Positions 22,958 to 35,231 of a DNA stretch of 64,000 nucleotides are shown one piece after another; the first letter of the stretch is position 1; each line of letters begins with the position of its first letter. The DNA comes from Sabethes cyaneus (lineage: Eukaryota; Arthropoda; Insecta; Diptera; Culicidae), in assembly GCF_943734655.1 (NCBI RefSeq), contig NC_071355.1, positions 242,877,183 to 242,941,182 of the forward strand, read 5' to 3'. The translations under genes were made by a program, and so were the position numbers. The notes under the pieces were generated by a model, which was not told the DNA's origin, did no database searches, and was given only the letters and a program-made list of their open reading frames with translations.

Positions 22958-22990
22958 TACTTTACAAACAGTTTGCAATGACCATATTTT
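22958..22990 (+). mobile_element. Terminal relic of the poly-G/C TIR element
   Basis: ACTTTACAAACAGTTTGCAA followed by TGACC matches the right terminal inverted repeat of the 20754-21231 element (ACTTTACAAATAATTTGCAA then TGGCT). It marks the exact boundary between the 13-bp satellite and the following T-rich satellite. Confidence 0.55.
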
Positions 22991-23850
22991 AGACCGACTT
23001 TTGATTCCATTTAGATTTCTTTCAATTTCTGTTTTCATAATGTTGCCTTCTTAAACCTGCTTTTTCACTTCTCTTTATCTCCGTTTTGATTTCTTGAACT
23101 TTTATTTTTATATAAATTTGATTGCCTTTTGACTTAATATTAATACTTTTTTGACTTCTTTTCAACTCAATATTAGGATAATAACTTCCTTTTGATCGGA
23201 TTTTTGGCCCAATTTTTATTTGTTTTTATTTTTTTTCGTTTGTTTGACTTCGTTTTCGACTATTTTTGACTTCTGTTTGGGCTATTTTTGACTTCTTTGC
23301 GACTTTTTCGTAGCTCCAAAAATTATTTTGGTTTTTTTATTCCTTTGACTACTTGATGTCTTGAAGTTTTCCACTTTTTTTGACCAGCAGACTTCCTTTT
23401 CGGCTTCTTTTTTGGTTTCTTATTTACTTCTTTTTGACTTCCTTTTGACTTGTTTTTTACTTTCTAGTCTAATTTTTTGATTTCTTTTTGACTCTCTCTC
23501 GATTTTTATTGACCTCCTTTTGATGACTTTTATTCGACTTCTTTTTGATTTATTTTCAACTGCTTTGTGCTTTTTTTATTGTTTTCGCTTGACTTTTTTG
23601 AGTCATATTAGAACCCATTTTGATTTCATCTTGAGCTAGCTAATCGTTCAGAATACTTGCGTTGAAATGCATTTATGTTGCATCGATCATCGGAAGAGAG
23701 GGATACCAAAGAGAGCCTCTCATCTCAATGTTAGTTAGCTTACTTATGGGAGGCTATTGATGATTTCTTTTATGCTTTTGTCTGATTTTTTTGACTCTTT
23801 CAACTTGGCATTGACTTTTTACTTTTTTATTTTTTCTGCACCCGACCTAA
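22991..23850 (+). repeat. Degenerate T-rich satellite (TTTTTGACTTC type)
   Basis: Same repeat text and orientation as 20039-20753, with many TTGACTTCTTTT words. A non-repetitive interruption lies near 23630-23760. Confidence 0.7.
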
Positions 23851-24599
23851 AAAATCATGCTGGAAGTACCTTTGGCTAAACTTTGCCTATTTGTTCGAGC
23901 AAGTAATGCATTGACCGTGACAAAAAGTATAAGTTTATGTTTGAGAACGAAATGAAAGAAATTAGTTGTTAGACTTTTTGATTTTTAAACATTTTGATTT
24001 TCTCAGCAATTAGGCAATTAAGATGTATAAATTAAGTTATGGATATGAACTCGAAATAGTGAAATTTTGGGCCGAAATAGTGCAAAGGCAGCCCCGGGGT
24101 CAGCGGCTGTTTATCGATTTATGGATGAAAGCAATATTTAAAAAAACTCCTATTCATTGTTTATCTCTAAAAATTTTAGTGGATTTTTTTTTGTTTTTCT
24201 CGGATATTGCCTATTAAATAACCCGATTTAGCCGGGATGGTAATTGGCGGTGAAAGTATCCTTTGTGTTCATCTTAAACACTCTTCCGGCTAAGTTTTGA
24301 AAGAAGGCTAATTATGTATGTCAGCAAATGCCATTCGTTAATTGAAATAAAACCTTATCTCTGATAGCCAACGTTAACTGCATTCCGACCTGGAAATGAA
24401 TTGTAAGAGATCAATGGTTTGTGGTTATTTTAGTATGTTAACTTATTCCACATCCATATTGACCTCGATTGTCGTTTGTCATTCAACATGTTAATTGCTA
24501 TTTCTCTGACCTTAACCAGGGGTCCCGTTATGGAGCCTTATTATTTCTAATTACCTATGTATTTTTTTCATTAACCAAACGTCGTTTATTCCCCATCGA
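23851..24599. other. Unique AT-rich sequence
   Basis: No element or gene could be supported. Confidence 0.4.
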
Positions 24600-27350
24600 C
24601 GGAATGCATCTATGCCGACAATTTCTCTCGAACACATTACGAACGGCCCCGGTAGGTATGCTCGTTTAGTTGAGTTTGCGCTTTTTTTTAGTACTCGCTC
24701 CAGTGGTGCGGAACAAGGGTCCCGAACGATGCCCGATCCAATCAGTCATTAAGTTGGATCATAACCGATCATTCAAATCGAAACTCCCTCTAATCTGCAG
24801 CTCGAGGGGTACGGACGGGGTACGGCTTCCAGCGGTTGATTGCCACTTTACGACACCCTCAAAATCGGTTATTGCTCCGTAAAGCCATCGGAATGAATTA
24901 GTGAGATGTTTACGATTATTAAAGCAAGCTCCGGACTTCGTCGGCTCAAGCGAGGAATAAAGGCGTCCGGTTCGGTCGTTGTTTGCAGATATTTGAGCCA
25001 ATACGACGAACGCAAGGATTCTAATACCTTTTATGGCCATCGCACGGTGCCTGATGCCGATAAAAATAAAATGCATTAAATTCCTTACCTTCCTTTGTGC
25101 GAGAGCTTCGGTTTACCGGAATTTGTGCATGCAGTTGCATGCCGCGTTAGCCGTTTTCCTCCTTGTCCCTCGTGTCCCTCGCTTCCTACCCGCCACGTGT
25201 GTGTGTGTTCAAACGTATGTGTCTGTGATGTTTGTATGTGTGACCCTAGTCCGACCTCCGGGGCTGCACTGGAGTGCTGGATGCAATCTGCGAAAAACTT
25301 TGAAGAGCGTTGACCATTAATAAATCTCGTTATGGCTCAGTGGGACTCGTAAAAAATCCGGGAGGTAATATTCCACCGAAAGGCCAACCAGTGAAGCGAG
25401 AAAGAGCAGTAAATTATAAAAGGGGAAAATGAAACCATATAAGACACATTCGTTACCGAAGAGGTTACGTTATCGCGCGAGTTTCCTGCGAAGAATTTGC
25501 TCTCCGCCGCTGGCTGGCTAGCTGGCTGGCAGGCTGGACTCGGCTCGTCTTCCGGGATGCGTGTATGTAGACGATGTTTTCCGAGGAGAACTAAACGGCC
25601 GGCCGAGCCGCACCGCGCCGTGCTGTTCTGCGTTGGAGTGTCCCTGATGTTGGCAATCTCGGAAGGGAGCGAACGTTTGTGCGGTGTAAAATCGTGGACC
25701 CAATTTTCGCGCTTGTAGGAGTTTCGAGTATACTTATCCGACCGAGCCCGTGGAGCTCTCGATTCGGTTTCTTCCTTTTCTGGAGCAGAAGCCAGTGCTA
25801 TCATTTAGTTTCAATCCCGGCAGCAGCTCGGCGCAGATATTGTACCATCTCGTTGTGCCGCCGCCGCCGGGATCGTTAGTCTGTGCCGAGCTGAGCCGGG
25901 ATGTATCGTGCTGAAGAAGTGGACCCGCCGATTTATGGCCTTCGCTTGCCGTTTTTTTCTACTTTATCCACTTCTTCCTGCTCTTCTTCTTACGTCCGCT
26001 TGACCATCTCACGAAACCGTTTATGGCAGAGGGAATCTTCCGTGGCGGAGGATGCCTTTAAATTATGATGTGAGAAAATTTAACATGTTCGGATAATAAG
26101 TTTAGCGTGTTATGCAATTTATACCATGATGAATAATAATATATAGGCATCGAAGTTAAGCGGAGAGCTGGAAATTCAGGGTAGAACCGTGTGTAGTTAA
26201 TATTTCATGTTATGATTATCACCTTTGGCTACCTCTGGCTGGAAGCGGGCAACGCAAGGCGATGAAGATTTACTGTCTATCGCGGCTTGTCTCGACCTAC
26301 TTTACGCTTAGCTGGCTAAGCTGGAGCTCGTTGCACGTCGGCTGACCTTTGAATACCTTGTTAGCCGGCTATCGTCGTGCGACCTTTTGAAGCCACACCA
26401 AAACTCTTTCGATTTAACCGATCGTACTGTTATCTTCTGGTGACTTATTGGGGAAAATTGCCGATGAAATTTATGAGTCTTTCCTGCCACCAGTTCTTCA
26501 CCCTCCCGTTGCACTTCCTTCGACTTATCTCGGACAGTATTTATATATGCTTTCCAGTTCAGTGCAACATTCCCGTGACCTCCACCACCACGCATTGACC
26601 TCAGACACTTTTCTCCGTCACGTCGTTGTTCCTGTTCAGCCGGAGAACCCGGAGAGAAAAAGGCAGCAAACTACTTGCCTCGGAATCCGACCGTCACCTT
26701 TTGACTCATGAGTTTTTCCTCGCTTTGGCGAACTTTCATAAAGTACCTACCCATCATGAAGCAGAGTAAAGCAATCAACCAATCGTTAAGCAGAGTAAAA
26801 GAGAGATATGCCCTGGATGTTGGATGCTGGATTGCTGCTTTTTGATGTTGCTGGTGGAAAGTGAACCTTGCCATTATATACATCAACCTTGCCGATATGC
26901 GATGTTTAGCACCGGTTCTTGCTGCGAATGCCAGCACCAGCACCGGCAGCAGCTTCAAACGCGCCACTTATCGTGTGACCAAGCGCTGTGATCCATTTTG
27001 CATTTTCCATCGGCCGCGACCCCCTCTCATTACACCCCCTCGCCCCTCTTCACACTGCCTCGTCGATAATGTACGTAATGCTCCAATCGCGTGAGTTTTG
27101 CCGCTTTACCGCCAATCGGTGGATCGCTACAGCTGTGTTTGCAGGGCAAGGCAAAATATGGGCTGTAGCCGAGAATCAGCTGCCATCCGAAATAATCGCA
27201 GCTTGATAGTTTGTAATCCGACGGATTGCACTGTGTGAATGTGGAACATTTTGCCTCGAAAAAGCATTCCAGCTTTGGAGTAGTTCCGAGTACCTACCAA
27301 CCTACATACGACTGACTCCTAAACGTCCTATCGGCTAGCAGCTAATGGGG
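24600..27350. other. GC-richer unique island inside the inverted satellite arrangement
   Basis: Single-copy-looking sequence with several overlapping frames (the longest is 155 codons on the - strand, 25337-25804), none with a domain, signal peptide or conserved motif. Microsatellite-like CTGG and CCGCCG runs occur near 25508-25540 and 25858-25870. Its character matches the other islands rather than the surrounding satellites, so it is probably host intronic or intergenic DNA, not cargo of a transposon. Confidence 0.35.
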
Positions 27351-28247
27351 GAGTTTCATTAACGGAGTGGTGAAAATTGATTACTTTTGCATGTATGTGA
27401 GTGTTGAACTGTTTAACAGGGTAAACGCACTTTGCCTGCAGCTCTCCAGAATTTTTTTGGGCAGCTTTCCAATCTAGTCTAAAAATGCAGTCTAAAAGTT
27501 TGCACTGATTTATCAGTGGTTCTAGCTTTGAACTTTCTGTACTAGTTAGAAAATGTATGAGTTGTTCGATTAGTTTTGGCAAGTTTTACCGCTAGAAAGA
27601 ATTTTTGTAATTTCAATTATCATAATATGGACTTTTTATCCTTCAAATGCCTTACAGTAGTTTTATATTCTTCAAATAAGATTCTAAAACGGAATAAAAC
27701 CTGAAAATAATTAGAGAATGTATTCCGCACAGCAGACTAATTTTTATTGCAGAAATGTCCTTTTGATGTTGCAAATGTGGTAAAATAATGAAGCATGCTG
27801 ATGCCCTTGGTGAAGACCTGATTTAGTGTATCCCTTTGTTTCTTAACTCAGCTTTTTTCTAGGTTCGTTATTCGAATAATAATTTGAAACAATGATTTAA
27901 TAATATATAGCACATTGCTTATATTTACCATCTTAGTTGGACGTTTACACAGTATATTTTAAATGCCTTGATCTTGTTTTTTGGTTTTTGAAAACAACAT
28001 TCACTATTAAAAGATATTACAGATTGCAGTTATTCTCGATCAATCGAACAAACAAGAAATACTACTATTTTCTTACTTACTTACAAAAAAGTTGTTATAA
28101 TACATCATGATATGACGGAAAAATCATTATTTTAAAATATAGAAACCATGAACAGTTGAAAATTGAAATGGATAAAAAAGAAAAAGTCAAAAACCCAAAA
28201 GCCTCAAAGTTTAAATATGTTAAGCCAAAAATGTCAAAAAACCAAAT
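27351..28247. other. AT-rich sequence, nothing recognised
   Basis: No gene or repeat family could be supported. A-rich degenerate repeat text begins near its right end. Confidence 0.4.
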
Positions 28248-28493
28248 ACACTCAAGTCGCTTTTTACGCGAAGGATACGTTCGCGTAAAAAAACCGCGTA
28301 AATTCCAAAATTCGCGTAAAAAAACCAAAAATTCGCGTAAAAAACTTCATGGATTTCAACGTTTCGTGAAAAAATAGACTAATTCTGCACATCCGCGTAA
28401 ATTCCGACAATCGCGAAAAAAACCGCGTAAATTCCGAAATTCGCGTAAAAATAGTCGCGTAAAAAACAAACCGCTTAAAAAGCGACTACAGTA
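28248..28493. mobile_element. MITE with CGCGTAAA internal repeats
   Basis: Imperfect terminal inverted repeats: CAAGTCGCTTTTTACGCG at 28253-28270 against the reverse complement of the right end, GTAGTCGCTTTTTAAGCG. Both ends are bordered by TA, suggesting a TA target site. The interior repeats CGCGTAAA with AAATTCCGAAATT spacers about seven times. There is no coding capacity at 246 bp, and it is embedded in the A-rich satellite zone. Confidence 0.6.
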
Positions 28494-28499
28494 TAATTG

Positions 28500-29705
28500 A
28501 AATACCCAAATGTAACAAAGACAAAAGGTTGAAGAAAAAGAAAGGTCTTTATATCAATTTTCGGATGCCAAAGGTTGACGTAAAAAGAAATCTCGTCACA
28601 TTAATGGACTTAAAAAGAGATTCTGGTTTATTTTCAAATACCGACAATGTCTAAAAAATTAAAAAGCAATTAAAAGCAAGTCTTAAAACTACCAAAAAAG
28701 GAACATTCAGTCGAAGTCAAAATCAGAAAATAAGGTTTTTGATTGATAAAAAATCAAAAAAGAATAAAACAACAAAAAGAAGTATAAAGAAGTTAAAAAA
28801 ATTATAAGAAGTGAAAAAGAAAGCAGAAAACAGACACAAAAACGGTAAATAATTTCAAGAAAAAGCCAAATACTAGGAAGTTAAAAAGAAGAAGAAAAGA
28901 AGAAAAAACCAATTCAAAATGAAGTCAAAAAAGTTAAGAAAAAGTTAAAAAAATATTAAAAAAGTCAAAAAAGAGTCTAAAAAAATAAATAAGAGGATAA
29001 TGAGAAGTCAAAATGAAGACAAATTAGTGCCAATTAAAAGAAGAAAAAATAGTTTCTGCTTAGTGAAGTAAAAAGAAGTCAAAACGAAGTCAAAAAAGAA
29101 TCACAAAGAAGTAAGTAAAAAATAACACAACGAATTCGAAAAGATGGTAAAAATACAAAAAAAACTCAAAAATAAGTCAAAACGAAATTGAAAAGAAATT
29201 AAAAGTAGCCGAAAGAAAGCCAAAAAGAAGTCAAAGTATGCTCAAAACGAAGTCGAAAAGAAGTCAAAAAGTACTCAAGACGAAATCAAAAAAGAGTCAA
29301 ATAGAAGTAAAAAAGATGACAAAAGGAAGTGAAACATATGCCAAGAAGAAGTCCAAAAGTGATCAAAAAAGGCCAAGGATGTCAAAAGACGTCATGAAGT
29401 AAGTTAACGTCGTCAAAAGGAAATCAAAAACGAGTTGAAAAGATGACAAAATCAATGCTAAAAATGTCAATATGATTTCAAAAGAAAGTCAAAATGAGGC
29501 CAAAGAAATCCACAGAAGTCAAGGAAAGTTGAAAGAAGTCAAAGAGAAGTCAAAAAAGCAAAAAGTGGTGAAAATAGGTTCGAAATGAATCTAAAAAGAC
29601 GTCATAAGGAAGGCAAAAGCAAGCAAAAAAGAATTAAAAGAATGTTAAAATGAAATCAAATAGAAGCCATAAAGTGGTAAATAGGATGTAAAAAGAATTC
29701 AAAAA
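28500..29705 (-). repeat. Degenerate A-rich satellite (GAAGTCAAAAA type)
   Basis: Complement of the TTTTTGACTTC text, with words such as AAAAAGAAGTCAAAA spaced irregularly. Non-coding. Confidence 0.75.
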
Positions 29706-29711
29706 GAAACT

Positions 29712-29975
29712 ACCAACTTTAGCAGTCGAGAGCCGGAATGGCTCTTACCGTATCAAGAATTGCTCTCCATTGTACTCGGTCCTGGGCTACACGTCGCCAA
29801 TTTCTTACGCGTCTCGACACACGCAAGTCGGCTGGTCAAGTCATCTAGCACGTTGGGCCCCTCTACTCCTGGTGCCGGTGGGGTTCGTGATTCATACGCC
29901 TACACCACTCTCCGCTTTCGGTTTGTACTCCACTAAGAATAGTCCACAACACCTTTCGTTCAAATACGGCTAGTG
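29712..29975 (-). pseudogene. LINE ORF2 C-terminal fragment, second copy
   Basis: The reverse complement carries the same element end as 505-705, including the equivalents of ADLRVSRRVRNWRRVAQDRV and the C-terminal TARAIPALDC-like stretch. A small deletion lies in the WLDQVEAD region and there are frame breaks upstream. It is inserted exactly where the orientation of the flanking satellite flips from A-rich to T-rich. Confidence 0.6.
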
Positions 29976-29989
29976 CAAGTATGCCTACC

Positions 29990-30420
29990 TTTTGAATTCT
30001 TTATTTCTCTTGACTATTTTTGGCTTCCGCTTGAGTTGACATGTTTTCAGCCTGCTTTTTATGTTATTTCTGTCTCACTTTTGACTTCTTTATAAATTCT
30101 TTTTGACTTCTTTTCCACAGCATTTGTACAGGTTTTTGGTTAATTTAATTTTGACATCCATTTAGCTTCTTTTTTGCCTCTTTTATCTTCTTTTGACATC
30201 TTTTTGGGTCCATTTCGATTTCCGCTTCACTACTTTTTTACTTCTTTTTGACTTCCTTTTTACTTTTTTACTTTTTTTGACTTCCTATTGACTTCTTTTC
30301 TACTTCCTTTTTTGCTTTTTGTTTATTTATTCAACCTCATTATCATTTTGACTTTCTTTAAATTTCTGTTTGATTTATTTTAGATTTATATTTGACTTCT
30401 TTATCGCTTTTTTGCATTCT
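29990..30420 (+). repeat. Degenerate T-rich satellite (TTTTTGACTTC type)
   Basis: Same repeat text as 20039-20753 but flanked on both sides by its complement (28500-29705 and 30945-31780), so this stretch is inverted relative to its surroundings. Confidence 0.7.
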
Positions 30421-30429
30421 TTAACACAA

Positions 30430-30915
30430 GAGCTCGAGTTTCTAACACAAAACAGAAATACAAACTCCAACAACGGAATTTCTTAAAATCGGCAAAAATT
30501 TTTTTTTTTCGATTTTGTGCCTATTTTCGCAGATTCTTGCATGAAAAATAATAACGAACATATAAAAGCAAAAATGTATTTGGTTTTCATGGTTAAACAT
30601 TAAGAACAAATGATTGAAACGCATATTTTTTTATGAATATGAATATATGGTACTACCACCTGCCTTAGCAGAACATTCGTTCATAGCAATGAGCAAAGAG
30701 TTGTACAAATTTAACGATTAGTCATGCTTCCCTGCTCTTGAATGAAGGGTCAGAAGGGAATACCGTCTTAATACAGAATGACTCCAGCAATGAAACGCAT
30801 ATTTTTTATGGTCGATTAAAAAAATCTCTTTGTTTTTTTTCGCCCCCCCCCCTTCAGTTGCCCAACACCGAAGGGACAAAACTTTATAAAATATTTGTAA
30901 TGGCCTTATGAGAAT
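30430..30915 (-). mobile_element. Partial, inverted copy of the poly-G/C TIR element
   Basis: In reverse complement it starts with TAAGGCCATTACAAATATTT and continues with TTCGGTGTTGGGCAACTGAA, ten G (C at 30843-30852), AACAAAGAGATTTTTTTAAT and CTGTTTTGTGTTAGAA. These match 20754-21055 in order, with scattered substitutions and an inserted stretch (about 30620-30800) not present in the other copy. The right terminal repeat is missing. Confidence 0.6.
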
Positions 30916-30944
30916 GGTCTAACTGATCAATGCTACCCCGTTTT

Positions 30945-31787
30945 ACGGTAGTCAAAAAGAAAATTTAAAAAAACTCAAAAAGAAATCCAAAAGTAGTCAA
31001 ACGAAGTTATAAAGAAGTCAAGCGGCAGTCAAACAAAAGTTAAAGAGAAGTCAAGAAGGCATAATGATTCTAAGAAATCAAAGATGTTAAGAAAGTCAAA
31101 GAAGTCGAATAAGGCGAAGAAGTCAAGGGTGTCAAAAATCAGCAGTCAAAGCTAAAAGAAGCCAAAAAGGAAAAAATGGTCGAAATAGTCGAAAAGTAAA
31201 AAGTTAAAAATAAAATAAAATTAGAAACAGAAGCAAAAAAGTGGAAAAGTTAAAAAAAGTTACGTAGTTAAAAACTAAAAAAGGTGGAAAACTGAGAAAG
31301 TTCCAAAAGTGTAAAAAGTAAATCAAAGGGCTGCAAAAGTCAAAATTGCAGTAAAAGTAAAGATAAAAAAGCGCAAGTTGCAAAAAAGCGAAAGAAGTAA
31401 AAATAAGAAAAGTTTAAAACAGGTAGCACAGACGAACAACAAACAACAAGTCAGAAAGAAAAAAATTATAAAAACAATTTAAAGACCAAAATTTGGAATA
31501 AGCCAAGAAAGTTAAAAGAAAGTAACAAAGTAAACATATAGTTGTAGAAAAGACTGAAGTGTTACTATTGTGGAAAATGAAAACATATATGAAAATGTTA
31601 AAAAAACCTTAGTCTTGAAATCAAAAAAGCCAAAAACATCAATAAATCGAAAAGCCAAAAAGTGAAAATGAAAAAGTTAATTTAAAAACTCAAAACAATC
31701 AAAAACTTCGAAAACAAAATGGTTAGAAACTCAAAAAGTTAAAATTCTAGGGGTCAAAAGTTATGTTAATTTGAGAGGTCGTGTTTT
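30945..31787 (-). repeat. Degenerate A-rich satellite (GAAGTCAAAAA type)
   Basis: Complement of the T-rich GACTTC text. It leads directly into array B, just as the T-rich text follows array A in mirror image. Confidence 0.75.
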
Positions 31788-32713
31788 CTCTGTTCTTATT
31801 CTGTTCTTGTTCTGTTCTTGTTCTGTTCTTGTTCTGTTCTTGTTCTGTTCTTGTTCTGTTCTTGTTCTGTTCTTGTTCTGTTCTTGTTCTGTTCTTGTTC
31901 TGTTCTTGTTCTGTTCTTGTTCTGTTCTTGTTCTGTTCTTGTTCTGTTCTTGTTCTGTTCTTGTTCTGTTCTTGTTCTGTTCTTGTTCTGTTCTTGTTCT
32001 GTTCTTGTTCTGTTCTTGTTCTGTTCTTGTTCTGTTCTTGTTCTGTTCTTGTTCTGTTCTTGTTCTGTTCTTGTTCTGTTCTTGTTCTGTTCTTGTTCTG
32101 TTCTTGTTCTGTTCTTGTTCTGTTCTTGTTCTGTTCTTGTTCTGTTCTTGTTCTGTTCTTGTTCTGTTCTTGTTCTGTTCTTGTTCTGTTCTTGTTCTGT
32201 TCTTGTTCTGTTCTTGTTCTGTTCTTGTTCTGTTCTTGTTCTGTTCTTGTTCTGTTCTTGTTCTGTTCTTGTTCTGTTCTTGTTCTGTTCTTGTTCTGTT
32301 CTTGTTCTGTTCTTGTTCTGTTCTTGTTCTGTTCTTGTTCTGTTCTTGTTCTGTTCTTGTTCTGTTCTTGTTCTGTTCTTGTTCTGTTCTTGTTCTGTTC
32401 TTGTTCTGTTCTTGTTCTGTTCTTGTTCTGTTCTTGTTCTGTTCTTGTTCTGTTCTTGTTCTGTTCTTGTTCTGTTCTTGTTCTGTTCTTGTTCTGTTCT
32501 TGTTCTGTTCTTGTTCTGTTCTTGTTCTGTTCTTGTTCTGTTCTTGTTCTGTTCTTGTTCTGTTCTTGTTCTGTTCTTGTTCTGTTCTTGTTCTGTTCTT
32601 GTTCTGTTCTTGTTCTGTTCTTGTTCTGTTCTTGTTCTGTTCTTGTTCTGTTCTTGTTCTGTTCTTGTTCTGTTCTTGTTCTGTTCTTGTTCTGTTCTTG
32701 TTTTGTTCTTGTT
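31788..32713 (-). repeat. 11-bp satellite array B (CTGTTCTTGTT)
   Basis: About 84 nearly identical copies of CTGTTCTTGTT, the reverse complement of the unit in array A. The three + strand frames of about 300 codons (repeating VLVLFLFCSCS) are shadows of the repeat. Degenerate units (CTTATT, TTTTGTTC) occur only at the two ends, as in array A. Confidence 0.98.
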
Positions 32714-35231
32714 TTTGGTTTTCTAATCTTCTACTGATTAATAGAAATTTTTACACTTGAAAGGTTATTTTCGCTTATTTTGAAGTATGAGCTTGAATTC
32801 TTTCCCGTTTCATGAGTTTGATTCAGTGTGCATTGCCTTTGTGCAAGTGGGTTTAGTTTCAGCCTTGCGGCGTAGAATCTTCTCTTATCTATTCGCCATG
32901 TTTTACTGTTCGGACACCATTTTTCCGATTGGCTGAACAAGCGGCCGATTCTTGATCCGCTCATTTACGGACATGTTCCCGTTGAGTGCTGCCGGTGGTT
33001 GTCCTAGGGTAGTGCAGCCCATATTGTACCTTGCAAAATTAATTCTACAATAGTGATGTGCAGTTTTAATTAATTTTTTGTTTATGAAAGTCTATTCGGT
33101 TCCAATTAACTGATGGATTATTTTAGAATAAAAATTAATGAAAGTTGATAGTTGAAAATCAAACAAAGGCTAGAACACCCTTGTCACGGCAGTTGTTATC
33201 TTGAAAAATGGCTTTACTGACCACTGCGATGGGGCTTAAGCAGTTGCGAGGTGTTGGAAGTAACACTTTTTTTATTGACACTCTTTCGCACGGCTTACGA
33301 ACTGGATGGAGTCCGGTGAGGATTACAGTAAGTGGGTTCGAAAAATATGAAATAAAAAAATATGGTCGCAATGATCGCTTCGAGTTCCTCGGGGCGAGCC
33401 TTCCGTCCGAGAGGATTTGATCAGAAAATGCATACGGGATGTGAAGCTATCCGCTGGTGTTTTGATGACCAAGGCAGGAAGAAAAAAAAACTTTCGTCAC
33501 TAAAATAGGGAATGAACAGGATTAGCGTGTTGCGTGATGCGGCTTACTCAAGTCACGGGCGTCCAGCTGGTAGGAGGGTGAATGGCACACGGGAATTAAT
33601 TCAACCATCTCCGATGAGGTTCCTTCCACACTGCTATGTAATCAGTGTGCAATTGTGGACATTCGTCGATTTTCTTGGAATTCTAATGGATCGAACGAAT
33701 TTAACGGCTCTTTCTTAATGCAATTTTTATCGTCAAGCAGTCGGGACTTTAACTCGCCTCAATTGGAAGGATTACCGCACTGCACCCGGAATGGAGCGAA
33801 GAATGCTTGCACCGCACCGTGCTGCGGAGAGTTGTGTGGCATCTGTCCTTAATCGGTCGAGAGCCGAGGCAATGCGTTACGCGATACGATAAACAGTTTC
33901 ACGCACTGTGCAAATGCTAAAGTTTAAGCCAAGATTAAGCTGTCTTCAGACGATGGGTCCGTTGGTTGGGAATGAAACTCTAGCTGCTTACCGTTGTTGT
34001 GCAAATTTCTCATCTCAGGCTCAGAACCATTTTGTAATTTTGCACAATTTTCGTGGCCAAAAGTGTTGTCGGAGATAAATTAATTTCCTTTCGATTCAGT
34101 TTATCAAGCTGCTGTTGCTCAGATTCGTGTTAAACCGAACGAGCTGCACGGGGCAAAGCAAAAGCTATTTACTGGAGAAGGGGGTCGTTTTTTCTCGGAA
34201 CATTTCAAGTCGATGGTGAAACTTTTCAAACACACTTTTGATACGTATTTTTGTAGTTGAAGTTTGCCTTATTGGGTTTTTGAGAATGCCAGCGGAACTG
34301 AGCTGATTTTTCTCACTTTGTTCCAAACAGAACGGCACCTATATTTAAGAGGTGTTAACAACATTCGCATTCCCTTTGGCCATTTTCCAATCGCTTTCTG
34401 GAACATCGAAATGGTCCGGATGATGACGATGACGACGCGACAGGGCGGCGAAGCATCGGGGATGATGTTCGAGCTAATTCCAATTTCTTTTACATCGTCC
34501 GCCATCTTCCTGTGTCGGGAGAGTTAATTTTCCGCGCTGGCTGGCCAGCAATAGGAAGTGAGAAACGGAACGGAACGAAATGGGACGGCAGATAGCTTTT
34601 GGATATTGTAGTTTTCGGAATCATTTTCAATTTCGTTGCGATAATGCTCTTTCATTTGCGAAACACATCGGGGTAATTTGCCGTCGATCCAGAGCCAACC
34701 CCCACCAGCCAGCACCGCACAGCCCAGAAAGTAGGTGGAACCGCGCGGGATAATTTGAGTGTGGTAATTGTGTGGAACATTTGCTGCGATCGTTGGCGAT
34801 GGCCGTTTTTCGGTGTTTGCAAATTTTCACGACATCGGTAAGTGGTCGTTTAGAGTGTCCGTTTCGGCAATATTACTGTTCCGGATATTTTCATCGTTAA
34901 TGTGTGAAAGGATTGTTTGAATTGTAAAAAATAATTTTTTTTGCAGTTTGAAATAATGCGTTTGTTTTTGGGCATATAAAACTGACTTAAAAGCTATTGC
35001 ATCGGTGACAACTTTTATCTCTGTATTTTATTTTGCTACTTAAAAGCTTCGTAAATGTTCATCACTAGTTGACCCAGCCTTTGGTAGAATGTTGGGTACC
35101 AAACTTTTGCAATATGCAATTAACCCGTTTGGCTGTATTGTATTGATACAATAAGCTACATTCTATACGATCTTCAGTATTAGAACCTTAGAGCTACAAG
35201 CAAATTTCGTTTTTACTGAACAATTTAGAAA
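32714..35231. other. Unique sequence, no recognised gene
   Basis: Moderately GC-rich between about 33200 and 34850. Splice-like signals occur (acceptor-like TTCCAAACAG near 34331, donor-like ATCGGTAAGT near 34836) but the 500-bp interval between them has stops in all + strand frames, so no coding exon is called. Short frames on both strands look random. Confidence 0.35.

Noticed and set aside
28500..31787. CRISPR-like array
   Set aside because: Repeats are degenerate, lack unique uniform spacers, and the DNA is eukaryotic.
31771..32760. Three overlapping + strand frames of about 300-330 codons
   Set aside because: Same 11-bp repeat in reverse; repeat shadow, not coding.
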